NCBI GenBank assembly: GCA_014529385.2
Contig: CM043952.1
Span: 154,271,557-154,335,556, forward strand
Source of the DNA: Adiantum capillus-veneris
Taxonomy: Eukaryota; Streptophyta; Polypodiopsida; Polypodiales; Pteridaceae
Reading direction: 5' to 3'
Length of the DNA: 64,000 nucleotides
In this document: positions 44,949 to 54,500 of the stretch, piece by piece
Layout of the letters: the number at the start of each line of letters is the position of its first letter
How positions within the stretch are numbered: position 1 is the first letter of the stretch
Translations under genes and position numbers: made by a program
Notes under the pieces: generated by a model
Seen by the model: the letters and a program-made list of their open reading frames with translations, nothing else
Told to the model about the DNA's origin: nothing
The model's database searches: none

Positions 44949-46216
44949 TGAATACAATGACTGTAGAGAATTCCACCCAAGTGATGTTTGGTATGTGGAT
45001 TCAGGTGCCTCTAATCACATGACGTCTCGTGGAGAGTGGTTTAGAGATATGCGCAAACCAGATGTGTCAGGCTATGTGTAGACAGGAGATGACACAGCTC
45101 ACCCCATTGCTCATGTAGGGGACATACCTATATATACGAAGAGTGGGAAATCAAAGTACTTAGCAGATGTACTTCATGTCCCAAACATTACAAAGAATCT
45201 TGTTTCTATTGGACAAATGGTTGAGCAGGGTTTGCAGGTTCGCTTCAATCCGAACGACTGTTATGTAGAAGATTTGCAGAATGGCTGTAGGCTGATCACA
45301 GAGGGCAAATGTGTGGGCAGAATGTTTACGCTGAATGTAGACATGCCTGAGGTAAAAGCTGCATTATTTGCACAGGGCACAGGTGCTGTGGCTGATGTTG
45401 ACATTTGGCACAAACGCATTAGCCATGTCAATGAGTAGAGATTGCGCAACATGCAATCAAAACAGATTGTAAAAGGTTTTCCGAAATTCAAGGTGGATGG
45501 TATGCATAAAGTGTGTGCAGCATGCCAGTTTGGAAAACAGTCAAAGGGCTCATTTCCACATGAGCGCAATGTATGTAAAAAGCCACTCGAGGTGGTGCAC
45601 ACAGATGTTTGGGGTCCAACTGATACTGCAAGGATACATGGTCGCAGGTATTATGTCTCTTTCATTGATGACCATACAAGGAAAGTATGGGTCTACTTCA
45701 TGCGTAACAAAAGTGAAGTGTTTGGTCACTTTGAGGACTTCAAAGTCATGATTGAGAAGGAGACAGATATGCAAATCAAGACATTGAGGTCAGATGGAGG
45801 GGGAGAGTACTTCTCCAATGATTTTTCAGATTTTTTGTGAATGCATGGTATACGCAGGCAGTTTACATGCAGATATACTCCACAACAGAATGGGGTCGCA
45901 GAAAGGAACAACAGGCACATTGCAGAGGTGGCACGTGCATTGATGAATGAGAAGAACATGTCTCATCATTTCTGGGCTAAAGCTGTAAATACAGCTGTGT
46001 ACATTATGAACCGGACACCTACAGCTACGGTGCATGATGTAACGCCTGAGAAAAAGTTTATAGGTACAAAGCCTGATTTGGAACACTTGAAAGTGTTTAG
46101 CTGCATAGCTTATGTGCATGTACCAGATGAGTTGCGTAGAAAATTGGATCCTAAAGCAGAGAAATGTATTCTTCTGGGATATTCCCTTGATCAAAAGGGG
46201 TACAAGTGCTACAATC
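44949..46216 (+). pseudogene. pol: Copia-1 protease and integrase, broken by three stops
   Basis: Protease WYVDSGASNHMTS (about 44993), with D-S-G intact; GAG-pre-integrase IWHKRISH...KVCAACQFGKQS; integrase core VVHTDVWGP, FIDDHTRKVWVYF, RSDGGGEY and NGVAERNNR (all three catalytic residues kept). Stops in frame: TAG 45079-45081, TAG 45436-45438, TGA 45838-45840. Between stops the reading is clean (45442-45840, 45841-46216). It ends after KGYKCYNL, where copia-2 begins. The continuing copia sequence is not found on the other side of copia-2. Confidence 0.92.
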
Positions 46217-46410
46217 TGAAGGAGTATGAGCGGAAGTGCGACGCGAGAGAGAGAGTGCGAGAAGAAGAGCACGACGATATGGTGAACTCGCTCTACTGTA
46301 ATGTGTAGAGCATAGTGAGTTCTTATTAGGTTTCTACAAAAGAATATGTGTACATACCTGGCGGCCCGCCCACTTACCTGGGTGACCACATTGGGCTTTA
46401 TACCCCAACA
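46217..46410 (-). mobile_element. Copia-2 3' LTR
   Basis: Minus strand TGTTGGGGTATAAAGCCC ... ATACTCCTTCA, 194 bp. A TATAAAG motif lies ten bases in. Confidence 0.93.
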
Positions 46411-46421
46411 ACCTCCCACTT
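46411..46421 (-). other. Copia-2 polypurine tract
   Basis: Minus strand AAGTGGGAGGT directly before TGTTGGGG. Confidence 0.85.
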
Positions 46422-46499
46422 AAAGTCCAATGTGGTACTTTAAGTGTGAGAGAAGCTACTATACAAGCTAATATACAAGAGATGTAGAGAAGTGGTGTA

Positions 46500-47165
46500 C
46501 TACCCTACACCTAACTGCTTGCGAAAATGCGCAAAGCTCTCTGAGGGAAGTCCTTTTGTAAGTAGATCAGCAGGATTTTCTATGGTGTGAACTTTGACAA
46601 GCTGAAGTTGCTTATCCTCCAGCATTTCCCTGATGAAATGATACTTCACATCCACATGCTTTGTCTTTGAGTGATAAACTGGATTGCGAGCTAATTGTAT
46701 AGCACTTTGACTATCACAATATAACATAGGCATCTCTTCTTTGATTCCCAAATCTGTTACTAGTCGATTAAGCCAAATTGATTCTTTGCATGCCTCTGAT
46801 GCTGCAACATATTCAGCCTCTGTAGTAGACTGAGTAACACAATCTTGTAATCTAGAATGCCATGATACTGCTCCACCAGCCAATGTAAAGACATACCCTG
46901 ACGTAGACCTTCAATTGTCTAAGTCACCTGCATAATCTGAGTCTGTAAAACCCTTTACACTTAGCTCCTGACTCCCATAGCATATACGCATACTCTTTGT
47001 AGCTTTCAGGTATCTCAATATTCCTTTCACTGCCTCCCAATGTTTCTTGCCTGGGTTTGACATGTATCGACTAACTACTCCCACTGCAAATGCAATGTCT
47101 GGGCGAGTAGCAATCATTTCATACATCAAACTACCCACTGCAGACGCATATGGAATCTTATCCAT
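46500..47165 (-). pseudogene. pol: Copia-2 RNase H, one TGA
   Basis: MDKIPYASAVGSLMYEMIATRPDIAFAV, then KGFTDSDYAGDLDN, TGA at 46911-46913 where relatives have Arg (CGA to TGA), then RSTSGYVFTLAGGAVSWHS, QSTTEAEYVAASEA, LYCDSQSAIQLARNPVYHSKTKH, and the end LTKGLPSESFAHF. Catalytic D-E-D residues are all present. It degrades the RNA strand during cDNA synthesis. Confidence 0.93.
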
Positions 47166-47171
47166 TTCAGC

Positions 47172-48071
47172 CTATTCTTCCTCAGACACAGGACAATCTT
47201 GTTTGCTAAGTTTCACATATGGTGGCAATGGAACACTCAGTGCCTTTCCCTTCTCCATATTGAAACGTTGCAAAACCTTGTCAATATACTCTGTTTGAGA
47301 TAACCAAATCAACTTCTTTGATTTGTCTCTCTCAATGCGCATACCAAGTATATGACTTGCCTCACCCATGTCTTTCATGTCAAACGATTTTTCCATCTTT
47401 GACTTCAACGCTGAAATTTCTTCCAAGTGCTTGCCAGCAATCAACATGTCATCCACATACAAAATAAGGATCAGCCAACTGCTATCCTTAGCCTTCTTTG
47501 TATATAGACAGTGATCGAACTCACTACGTTTGTAGCCTTGAGAAAGCATAAACTTGTGGAATTTATGGTACCATGCCCTCGGTGATTGTTTTGAGCCATA
47601 AAGACTCTTTAACAACTGGCATACCCAATCTTCCTTGCCTTTCTCAACAAACCCTTCTGGGTGCTGCATGTAAATTTCCACATGTAAATCACCATGCAAG
47701 AATGCTGTCTTGACATCCATTTGGTGCAACACCAAATCTAATATGGCAACCAATGCAAGAAAGCATCTCAATGTAGTCATCTTGACCACCCGAGAGAAGA
47801 CTTCATCAAAGTCAATGCCTTGTTCTTGCTTAAAGGCCTTGGCAACAAGCCTTGCTTTGTACTTTGGCTGACTATCATGAGCGGTGATCTTATACCTGTA
47901 AACCCATTTACAGGGTAGAGCCTTTTTGCCCCGTGGTACTTTAACTAGCTTCCATGTCTGGTTTTTATGCAGAGCTGTCATCTTTGACCGCATGGCCAAT
48001 TGCCAATTCCCGGAGACCTTCATTTGCACTGCTTCCTTGTAACATGAAGGCTCATTGCAATCAGTCAACAT
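47172..48071 (-). CDS. pol: Copia-2 reverse transcriptase
   Basis: 299-codon frame in phase with integrase and RNase H. Shows MRSKMTALHKNQTWKLV, ALPCKWVYRYK, YKARLVAKAFKQEQGIDFDEVF, QMDVKTAFLHGDL, KSLYGSKQSPRAWYHKF, FDHCLYTK and the catalytic LILYVDDMLIAG (Asp pair intact). It is bounded by TAA (48075-48077) upstream and TAG (47172-47174, where relatives have Gln) downstream. The domain itself is undamaged. Confidence 0.95.
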   Translation of the reverse strand: MLTDCNEPSCYKEAVQMKVSGNWQLAMRSKMTALHKNQTWKLVKVPRGKKALPCKWVYRYKITAHDSQPKYKARLVAKAFKQEQGIDFDEVFSRVVKMTTLRCFLALVAILDLVLHQMDVKTAFLHGDLHVEIYMQHPEGFVEKGKEDWVCQLLKSLYGSKQSPRAWYHKFHKFMLSQGYKRSEFDHCLYTKKAKDSSWLILILYVDDMLIAGKHLEEISALKSKMEKSFDMKDMGEASHILGMRIERDKSKKLIWLSQTEYIDKVLQRFNMEKGKALSVPLPPYVKLSKQDCPVSEEE

Positions 48072-48074
48072 GAC

Positions 48075-49511
48075 TTAATTCATAGATGGAACAAACCTAT
48101 CAGGAGGTCGCGTGACACGTCCAGATCTACGCACAATAGGTGGCTCAGGCTCAGCCACAACCCGTGGTTCCACTCTATCCTGTCCTTGCTCCTCTTGAGC
48201 CCTGACATTTTGTCTTGCACGTGCAGGTCCATCTTCCTTGAAGACAACTCTTCTAATCTCCTCAACCCTCTCTGGTTTAGAATGATATTTGGATTCATCA
48301 AAGTGAACATCATTGCTGCGGACAACCTTTCTGGATTCGGGATCCCAAAGTCTATACCCCATCTCACCAGAATTACCATAGCCTAGAAAGATGCACTTTC
48401 TACTCTTTGGCTCAATTTTGTTCCTAAATTCCTTTGGAACGTGAGTATATGCCTCACAGCCAAAGACTCTGAGATGCTTGTATGAGGGCATTTTGCCTGA
48501 CCATACCATCTCTGGCACTGAATCCTTCTGCAAAACCTTGCTAGGAGATCTATTTACAAGATGAACAGCTGTTGATACAGCTTCAGCCCAAAACCCATTT
48601 GGCAACTGTGCATTAGACAACATACTTCTGACCTTCTCTTGTATGGTCCTATTCATCCTCTCAGCAACACCATTTTGAGGAGGATTGTAAGGAGCAGTAA
48701 GTTCACGTTTTATACCTTTTGACTCACAAAAGTCCTGAAAGGCCTTTGAAACATACTCTCCACCATTGTCAGTGCGTAAGCATTTAAGCTTCTTGCCACT
48801 CTGATTCTCCACAAGTGTCACAAACGTTTTGAAAACACTAAACGCTTCATCCTTGTGCTTGAGAAAGTAAACCCATACTTTCCTCGAGTAATCATCTATA
48901 CATGTCATAAAGTAAGAAGCTCCACCTAGAGATAGGTTAGGCATAGGTCCACACAAATTACTATGAACAAGTGCCAACTGTGTATCTCTTCTACTGCTTC
49001 TATGCTTATGTGGCTGCTGTGTTTGCTTACCATACAGACAATGTTCAGAGAATTCAAAATCATTAAATGAAAAGCCAGGAAAATAACCAGAACGAGACAA
49101 GATTTCCATTCCCTTCTTCGACATATGTCCTAACCGGCTATGCCACAAAGAAACGTTCGGCTGCTCGGTTACATTGATTACATTTTTAGAGACATTTGAT
49201 ACATACATAATGTAAAGTCCTCTAGACTTTACTCCATGTGCTACTGTCATAGAACCCTTGGATATCTTCCACATGTTCTGTCCAAAAGTGGTGACGTAGC
49301 CAGCATCATCAAGTAAACCTGTGCTGATCAAGCTCTTTGTAATTGCGGGAACATGTCTCACATTCTTCAGCGTGAAAGAAGCGCCATTCTGAAACTTCAA
49401 TTGAACATCTCCAACACCTAAGATCTCACATGTCTGCCCATTGCCTAGCCGAACATGATCTTTAGTGGTCACATAAGAGGTAAACCAACCACTCCTTGTT
49501 TGGAGACACAT
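48075..49511 (-). CDS. pol: Copia-2 protease end and integrase
   Basis: 478-codon frame. Residues 1-140 complete the protease and its spacer (HVRLGNGQTCEILGVGDVQLKF); 125-190 the GAG-pre-integrase (LWHSRLGHMSKKGMEIL and EHCLYGKQT, in which one usual Cys is Ser); the core has FMTCIDDYSRKVWVYF, LRTDNGGEYVS and NGVAERMNR. The first catalytic Asp is Asn: VHSNLCGP, codon AAT at 48957-48959, where relatives have VHSD. This would abolish strand transfer. The C-terminus (KHLRVFGCEAYTHVP, RKCIFLGY) is complete and ends at TAA. Confidence 0.93.
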   Translation of the reverse strand: MCLQTRSGWFTSYVTTKDHVRLGNGQTCEILGVGDVQLKFQNGASFTLKNVRHVPAITKSLISTGLLDDAGYVTTFGQNMWKISKGSMTVAHGVKSRGLYIMYVSNVSKNVINVTEQPNVSLWHSRLGHMSKKGMEILSRSGYFPGFSFNDFEFSEHCLYGKQTQQPHKHRSSRRDTQLALVHSNLCGPMPNLSLGGASYFMTCIDDYSRKVWVYFLKHKDEAFSVFKTFVTLVENQSGKKLKCLRTDNGGEYVSKAFQDFCESKGIKRELTAPYNPPQNGVAERMNRTIQEKVRSMLSNAQLPNGFWAEAVSTAVHLVNRSPSKVLQKDSVPEMVWSGKMPSYKHLRVFGCEAYTHVPKEFRNKIEPKSRKCIFLGYGNSGEMGYRLWDPESRKVVRSNDVHFDESKYHSKPERVEEIRRVVFKEDGPARARQNVRAQEEQGQDRVEPRVVAEPEPPIVRRSGRVTRPPDRFVPSMN

Positions 49512-49674
49512 GAAGTGATGCCCCTGAGTCTATAATCCAGTCACTCAGTGCATTTCCATCAGATGCTGTAAGAAGAGCTGAGTCCATTGTATTTTTCAAG
49601 AAGTAGATGTCTCCTGACACTAGACTGTCATCCTCTGCAACAGTTTTTGTCACATTTATTTCATGAATCTTCAT
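49462..49674 (-). pseudogene. pol: Copia-2 protease active-site part, frameshifted
   Basis: Contains WIIDSGASLHVSPNKEW, with the catalytic D-S-G intact. Right after KEW a four-base insertion (a repeat of CCAA on the plus strand, about 49484-49491) shifts the frame and ends it at 49462. The downstream frame (49511) picks up the correct phase. Same frame as gag, from which it is separated by TAG at 49711-49713. Confidence 0.9.
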
Positions 49675-49710
49675 TGAGGACTTGTTCTTCTCACCATGGT
49701 CTTCAACTTT

Positions 49711-50484
49711 CTATTTGCCTTTTTCTGCTTTCCATTCTCTGCAGTCTCTTTTCATGTGACCCTTCTTGCCACAATGGTAGCATTCTATGTCACTCTTGCC
49801 TTTAGCACTGCGGGACATTCTACGAGACCGATTCCTCTTTCCACCTTTGTACTTTTCTTTGCTCCTTCCCCTGACAACTAACGTTGTTCCTTTGCCTTTG
49901 TCCATTGTCTTTCTATTGGTTTCTTCAGTAAGCAGACTTCCTTCTACACATGCTATGTTCAAACCATCTGGAGGTGCAGAATTACTCAAAGCTGTGCGAA
50001 AAGTATCCCAACTTTTCGGCAATGTGATCAACAGGAACATAGCTCTAACAGGTTCATCAAACTTGACACCTTGAGCTGACAATTGACTATAGATTGTGTT
50101 GAATTCATTCAGATGATTGGACATAGGTGTCCCTTCTGTCATCTTCAAGTCAACAAGCTTCTTAAGCCAGTATACCTGTGAAGCTGCACTCTGCTTCTCA
50201 TAAAGATCACTCAGCTTTAACCATGCTTGATAAGCCGACATCTCGTCTGCTACATTGAAGTAAACGCTTTCTGCCAAAGTCAGCATAATGGTAGAAAGTG
50301 TCAATTCATCCATTTCGCTGCATTCATCTTCGTCCATATCTTCTGGTTTTATCCCCTTGAGCTTTATAGGTTTTATCTGCTTCTTTTGTACCAACACGTG
50401 CCAAATCTGCTTCTTCCACAATGGGAAATTGGTTCCATCCAGCTTCTTGATATTGTAAAGAGCAGTGTCCTGTGATCCAGCCAT
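49711..50484 (-). CDS. gag: Copia-2 gag
   Basis: 257 residues, starting MAGSQDTALYNIKKLDGTNFPLWKKQI. The capsid part has LTLAESVYFNVADEMSAYQAWLKLSDLYEK, LNEFNTIYSQLSAQGVKFDEPVRAMFLLITLPKSW (UBN2-type copia gag). A basic stretch (RSKEKYKGGKRNRSRRMSRS) precedes the zinc knuckle CYHCGKKGHMKRDC. It is full length and apparently intact. The TAG that ends it is followed in frame by the protease region. In most plant copias gag and pol form a single frame, so TAG is probably a mutation (AAA-TAG-AAA context, not a known readthrough motif). Confidence 0.95.
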   Translation of the reverse strand: MAGSQDTALYNIKKLDGTNFPLWKKQIWHVLVQKKQIKPIKLKGIKPEDMDEDECSEMDELTLSTIMLTLAESVYFNVADEMSAYQAWLKLSDLYEKQSAASQVYWLKKLVDLKMTEGTPMSNHLNEFNTIYSQLSAQGVKFDEPVRAMFLLITLPKSWDTFRTALSNSAPPDGLNIACVEGSLLTEETNRKTMDKGKGTTLVVRGRSKEKYKGGKRNRSRRMSRSAKGKSDIECYHCGKKGHMKRDCREWKAEKGK

Positions 50485-51581
50485 AGCTACGCTTCACAGT
50501 AGTTTACTTTCCTGGAAAAATTCGACAGAGTTTCCCCTGTAAACTGACCTCTCAACCAATATCAACCTGTCAAATGAACCAAGAAAGCTTCAGATTCTGC
50601 ATAAATTTCGGCAGAGTCTCCTTTGTAAAATGGCTCTGGTGTACTAAAAATAGACCAAAAAACATCTCGAAAAACACTGTCTCTCTGACACTGTAAGCTG
50701 TGGGTAAACCTGTGCTGCACCTGTACTGTCTCTTATTGTCCTGTCACTGTCCTGTAAGCATAGACTGCGACAATGCCTCAACGACAGTAAAGCAAAGATG
50801 CAATCCCAACTGTCTAACTCACAGTCAATACATCCTAGCTGCCTATCTAAGGGTGCTCGAGGGATCGCTCCAAGACCTGTATCACCGAAAGGATCTCAAC
50901 ATTCGAGAATCCCCTAGCTCAATAAAACCTCACTCGACCCTCAACAAAGGCTGCAGTAAATCTGACAGTACATAGACTTCCCACAAAGTCATACATCCAC
51001 AAATTTCCCACTGTATGCTGTAACCGCTGCGACGGTTGTTTGCTGCGTGACTCACAGCCAGCAAACCCTCAACAGACATACATCATCTCTGACAATACAT
51101 CCCATGTGGAAGTACCTGCAATGTCAGGATGAAATCTGGAATATCAAGCAGCAAACACAAGCTACCTGATGAACTAGTGGATGTCGCCTACAGTCTGTGT
51201 GTAGATGCGCCCGTGTCGTATGTGACACGCCTCCAAGAACTGCGAGCCGTCCTTCGATGTGTAGACAACCACAAATCAACACTCTGGGAGTGTCGATATC
51301 CTCAGCACTTGCAGTCGTAGGCGGAAAAACCCCAAATTTGCAGAGTCGGATGTGCACCCGTCGAGACCACGTAGTCGAAAATGGCCTGCGCAGACCTTTG
51401 TCGAAGCTGAACGGTGGCCGAGATGACCTCAGAATGAAATTCTGACGACACCAAGCCCTTCGGTTTGTCCCACAGGATTTGGGGCCGTGTCTTCGCCTGT
51501 CGAATATCACTCCAATCTGAGCTGGTGACTCTAGCCTCCTGCAGTGCTGCCCCGAGCCTCGATCTGAGCTCTGATACCAGT
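50485..51581 (-). other. Copia-2 leader and primer site
   Basis: 1.1 kb leader between the 5' LTR and the gag ATG. The primer site TGGTATCAGAGC is on the minus strand at 51579-51568, one or two bases past the LTR end. The outer 0.7 kb (50870-51581) is matched, inverted, by 59174-59832. Apparent open frames (51124-51774 and others) exist only because this DNA is shared. Confidence 0.88.
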
Positions 51582-51773
51582 TGAAGGAGTACGAGCGGAA
51601 GTGCGACGCGAGAGAGAGTGCGAGAAGAAGAGCACGACGATATGGTGAACTCGCTCTACTGTAATGTGTAGAGCATAGTGAGTTCTTATTAGGTTTATAC
51701 AAAAGAATATGTGTACATACCTGGCGGCCCGCCCACTTACCCGGGCGACCACATTGGGCTTTATACCCCAACA
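51582..51773 (-). mobile_element. Copia-2 5' LTR
   Basis: 192 bp. Differs from 46217-46410 at about four positions plus one GA unit. Confidence 0.93.
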
Positions 51774-51775
51774 TA

Positions 51776-52380
51776 GAGGCAGAGGATATTTTTCCAAGAG
51801 AAACATGAACTGCTATACTTGTGAAAAAGTATGGTCTTTTTGCAACTCAGTGTCTAGAATCACCAAAGCTAGAGTTAGCTGACCAGAAATCGCCAGAGCC
51901 AGTACCCGTAAGAGTGGTCACAAGAAGCAGAGAGTTAGTGATTGAAGAAATCCCTACTGAAGAAGTTAGTCAAACTACGGAGGCCAGAACGTGGGAACAA
52001 TAGAGGAAAGTGTGGAAGGCTAAGGGTAAGGAAAAGGTATTCGATGAATGGGAGGAACAAAGGGAGCTTGCAACTGAAATTGTTGAAAATCTATCAAAGA
52101 AGTTTCCAGAACTCCTCTTTGGGTGACATTATGCTTATGGTTTTGCAAGAGCTTGGTTATAATCCAAATTCGATGTTTATCAAGAGAAGTGTTGCAAAGA
52201 CAGGAGATTATGTTGAGGTTTGTCATCATTTGCATTCCAACTACTTACTTGTTCAATGTTGTAGGATTATCAATAGACCTTAACTTTTGTGATGTGGATC
52301 ATAATTACCCCATTGAGAGGCACATTGTGCCACATGCGAGTTGCCACCCGATTCATGTAGATTTCTCATGATTCCAAATG
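51776..52380 (+). pseudogene. Gag-like scrap with decayed zinc knuckle
   Basis: Plus strand RGRGYFSKRNMNCYTCEK, then after a one-base shift YGLFATQC (about 51800-51850): a C-x2-C...C knuckle in which the His is Leu. It is followed in the same frame by an acidic linker PVPVRVVTRSRELVIEEIPTEE and, past a TAG near 52001, KVWKAKGKEKVFDEWEEQRELATEIVENLSKKFPELLFG. The order suggests the end of a retrotransposon gag. The family is not recognised. It does not continue copia-1. Confidence 0.5.
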
Positions 52381-52813
52381 TACTAAGTGACTTAAATTTG
52401 TGCATTGAAGGCTTGTGCTTGTAACATGACAGTAGAAAAACATTAAAAAATTTATGATGAGGTTGTGCAATGGGGATGCTATGAGTTAATTTCATGCATT
52501 GTACAGCTCTTGTGGACATGTATACCAAGTGACATGCTCTCTCAAAGGCCATGATGTGCTTGAGAAATTCTCGTCTCATATTGTAGTGTCCTAGAGTGCA
52601 TTGATTGCAAGTGTACGTAGCAACATTTCAGGGTCACAAAACATTGAGGAATTATGAGCACATGTTGCATGAAGGATTCCTCCCAAATTCGGTGACCTAT
52701 ATCTATGTTTCATAATCTTGCACCATTCTTGGATTCTTAGAAAAGGGGAAGCAAGTTCATGAAGAAATTATAAAGTAGGGGATGCTTTATGATAATTTTG
52801 TGCGGGGCAATGT
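52381..52813 (+). pseudogene. PPR gene fragment interrupted by copia-5
   Basis: Plus-strand words across frames: ALKACACNMTVEK (about 52395), IYDEVVQWG, TALVDMYTK (about 52500), then DVLEKFSSHIVVS and SALIASV, and GFLPNSVTYI, FLEKGKQVHEEII and GMLYDNFVRGN ending at 52810. These are successive parts of one PPR protein in correct order, with several stops. The copia-5 LTR starts immediately after FVRGN. I could not recognise the continuation beyond 55750. Confidence 0.75.
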
Positions 52814-53039
52814 TGTTGGAATGAGGGTTGCAGAGAAACGCACACAGCTTGGAGAAGACGAAGGAAGCTCAAGGCACACAATAGAGAGTGTTTTACTTAG
52901 TGTGCAATGGAAAGATAGATAGCCCTAGAGTGATGGGCATATATACAATGCTCGGGGGCAAAACCTCCTAAAGAGGGAAAAAATGCCCCGGCGGTCCTTG
53001 TGTGTTCACTCACATCACTACCACATGTATATGGTAGCA
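52814..53039 (-). mobile_element. Copia-5 3' LTR
   Basis: Minus strand TGCTACCATATACATG ... CATTCCAACA, preceded by the purine tract CCAGGGGGGATT (53051-53040). Confidence 0.88.
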
Positions 53040-53114
53040 AATCCCCCCTGGAGTGATGGGGTGAACTAGAGCTGGCACATGAGTAAAGGGAAGTGCCATG
53101 CCCTGAGGACATGA

Positions 53115-53402
53115 TCAGTCCACAAAGGGGAGTAAGCCCAAAGCTTTGCGGAAAGCTTCAAGCTTCTCACGAGACATTGCCTTTGTGAAAAAATCTGCAA
53201 GGTTGTCCTGTGTTGGCACATAAGCCAAGCTGATCTCTCCTGCTGAGAGCCTCTCCCTGACATAGTGGTAATGCACCTCAATGTGCTTTGTGCGAGCATG
53301 AAAAACTGGGTTCCTCTCAACTGCCAATGTGTTTGAAGCACATAAACACTTTGGACTTTGCTTTAAGCGGATATACCCATGCATGCTTGGAGTAATCATC
53401 AA
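53115..53402 (-). pseudogene. pol: Copia-5 integrase piece fused to RNase H end
   Basis: The first part, in another frame, is FIDDYSKHAWVYPLKAKSKVF (integrase core, about 53410-53345). The sequence then passes at about 53340 into RNase H: ASNTLAVERNPVFHARTKHIEVHYHYVRERL, SLAYVPTQDNLADFFTKAMSREKLEAFRKALGL. The jump removes the rest of integrase and all of reverse transcriptase. Confidence 0.88.
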
Positions 53403-54340
53403 TGAAAGTCACGAAGTAAAGGTAATTTCCCAAGGACGGATCTTGCATGGGCCCACAAACATAAGCTACAACCTGCATGTGGCCCTAACTGAACCATCCT
53501 ATGGAAACTTTGAACGTTGCATCTTACCCAAAATACAGCCTTCACAAACAAGTCTAACAAGTTCTTCAACAGGCTACAAAGAAGCAACCATATCAGATTT
53601 CTGCTCCCAACAAACTAGCAAAATTCAGATGTCCAAAACGTGCATGCCAAAGTTTTGCATCTGAAATAGTCTTAGAATCCACAACTGCAGCTGCAAAATT
53701 CTACCCTCACTTGCCATACAGAGTGCGCTTATACATCCCACAACAAAAAATGCCAGATGCAGCAATTTCATCACCAAAACTGAGATCATGTATAGTACAT
53801 CTGTCATCCACAAATTTGACTACAAGTCCCAGTCTACCAAGTGCAGATACGGATAAAAGATTCTTCTTGATCCTAGGTACATAAAGTGCATGAACAAGTG
53901 TGAAAGAACTGCCATTCGCAATAGTAAGCACAACCTTTCCAACTCCCTAAACCGGATAAGAGCCATTGTTTGCACAAGTGATAGAATTCCCATGAAGGAC
54001 ATCCTCAAGAGAGGTAAACAAGTCACAATGAGAGGTAATGTTCTTTGTAGCACCACTGTCAAAGTACCACACATGAGCATCTGCAGCAACTGACGAACAT
54101 GCATCATGGATATTAGGATCATAAGTGTGCTCTACACTAAAAGCCCATTCTACATCAACATCAGCATCATAGTCTCCTTTCACAGAAGACTCGACAATAG
54201 CTGCATTTGTAGTGGAACCAGCATTTGCATTGGAACCAGCCTCTTTCTTCTTAGCCTCTTTGGCCTTCAACTTAGGATACTTCTTGATCAAGTGATCGTT
54301 AGCTTTAAGATAATGACCCGACTCGTCTTCTTTTTACCCT
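53403..54340 (-). pseudogene. pol: Copia-5 zinc-knuckle remnant, protease and pre-integrase
   Basis: About 54340-54285 reads a knuckle region GHYLKANDHLIKKYPKLKAK in which two Cys positions are Leu and Tyr. The protease follows: VWYFDSGATKNITSHCDLF (about 54090-54030; D-S-G intact), then TIANGSSFTLVHALYVPRIKKNLLSVSALGRLG (53931-53830). After a stop at 53707 the pre-integrase part reads in fragments (AKLWHARFGHLNFA, about 53660). Several shifts. Confidence 0.82.
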
Positions 54341-54500
54341 TATCACCAAAATTCCCAGATGAATTGTTGCCATCAGAAGCATTAGGAAGAGGTGATTTAC
54401 CACTTGCAGAAGAACCATGAGAAGTGGCTACATTGTTGTTACCACCTTTTCTTTGAGTAGCAATAAAGGCATGTTTAACTACACGATGTCTACTCCTGTT

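Larger units (their letters stand above)
46217..51773 (-). mobile_element. Copia-2: nearly complete Ty1/copia element
   Basis: 5.56 kb with LTRs at 46217-46410 and 51582-51773, primer site at 51568-51579, polypurine tract at 46411-46421, gag, protease, integrase, reverse transcriptase and RNase H in copia order. All pol domains share one frame apart from one four-base insertion. It is dead through four stops. LTRs differ by about four substitutions and one GA unit, so insertion is recent relative to its neighbours. The five bases either side (CAATC, TAGAG) do not match, so either no target duplication remains or the flanks were rearranged. Confidence 0.93.

Noticed and set aside
51124-51806. 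Minus-strand open frames also seen translated at 58892-59221 (CWGIKPNVVA and following), apparently a conserved protein
   Set aside because: They span LTR end, primer site and leader of the copia-2 family. The similarity is DNA-level repetition of non-coding sequence; no domain and no sensible start.
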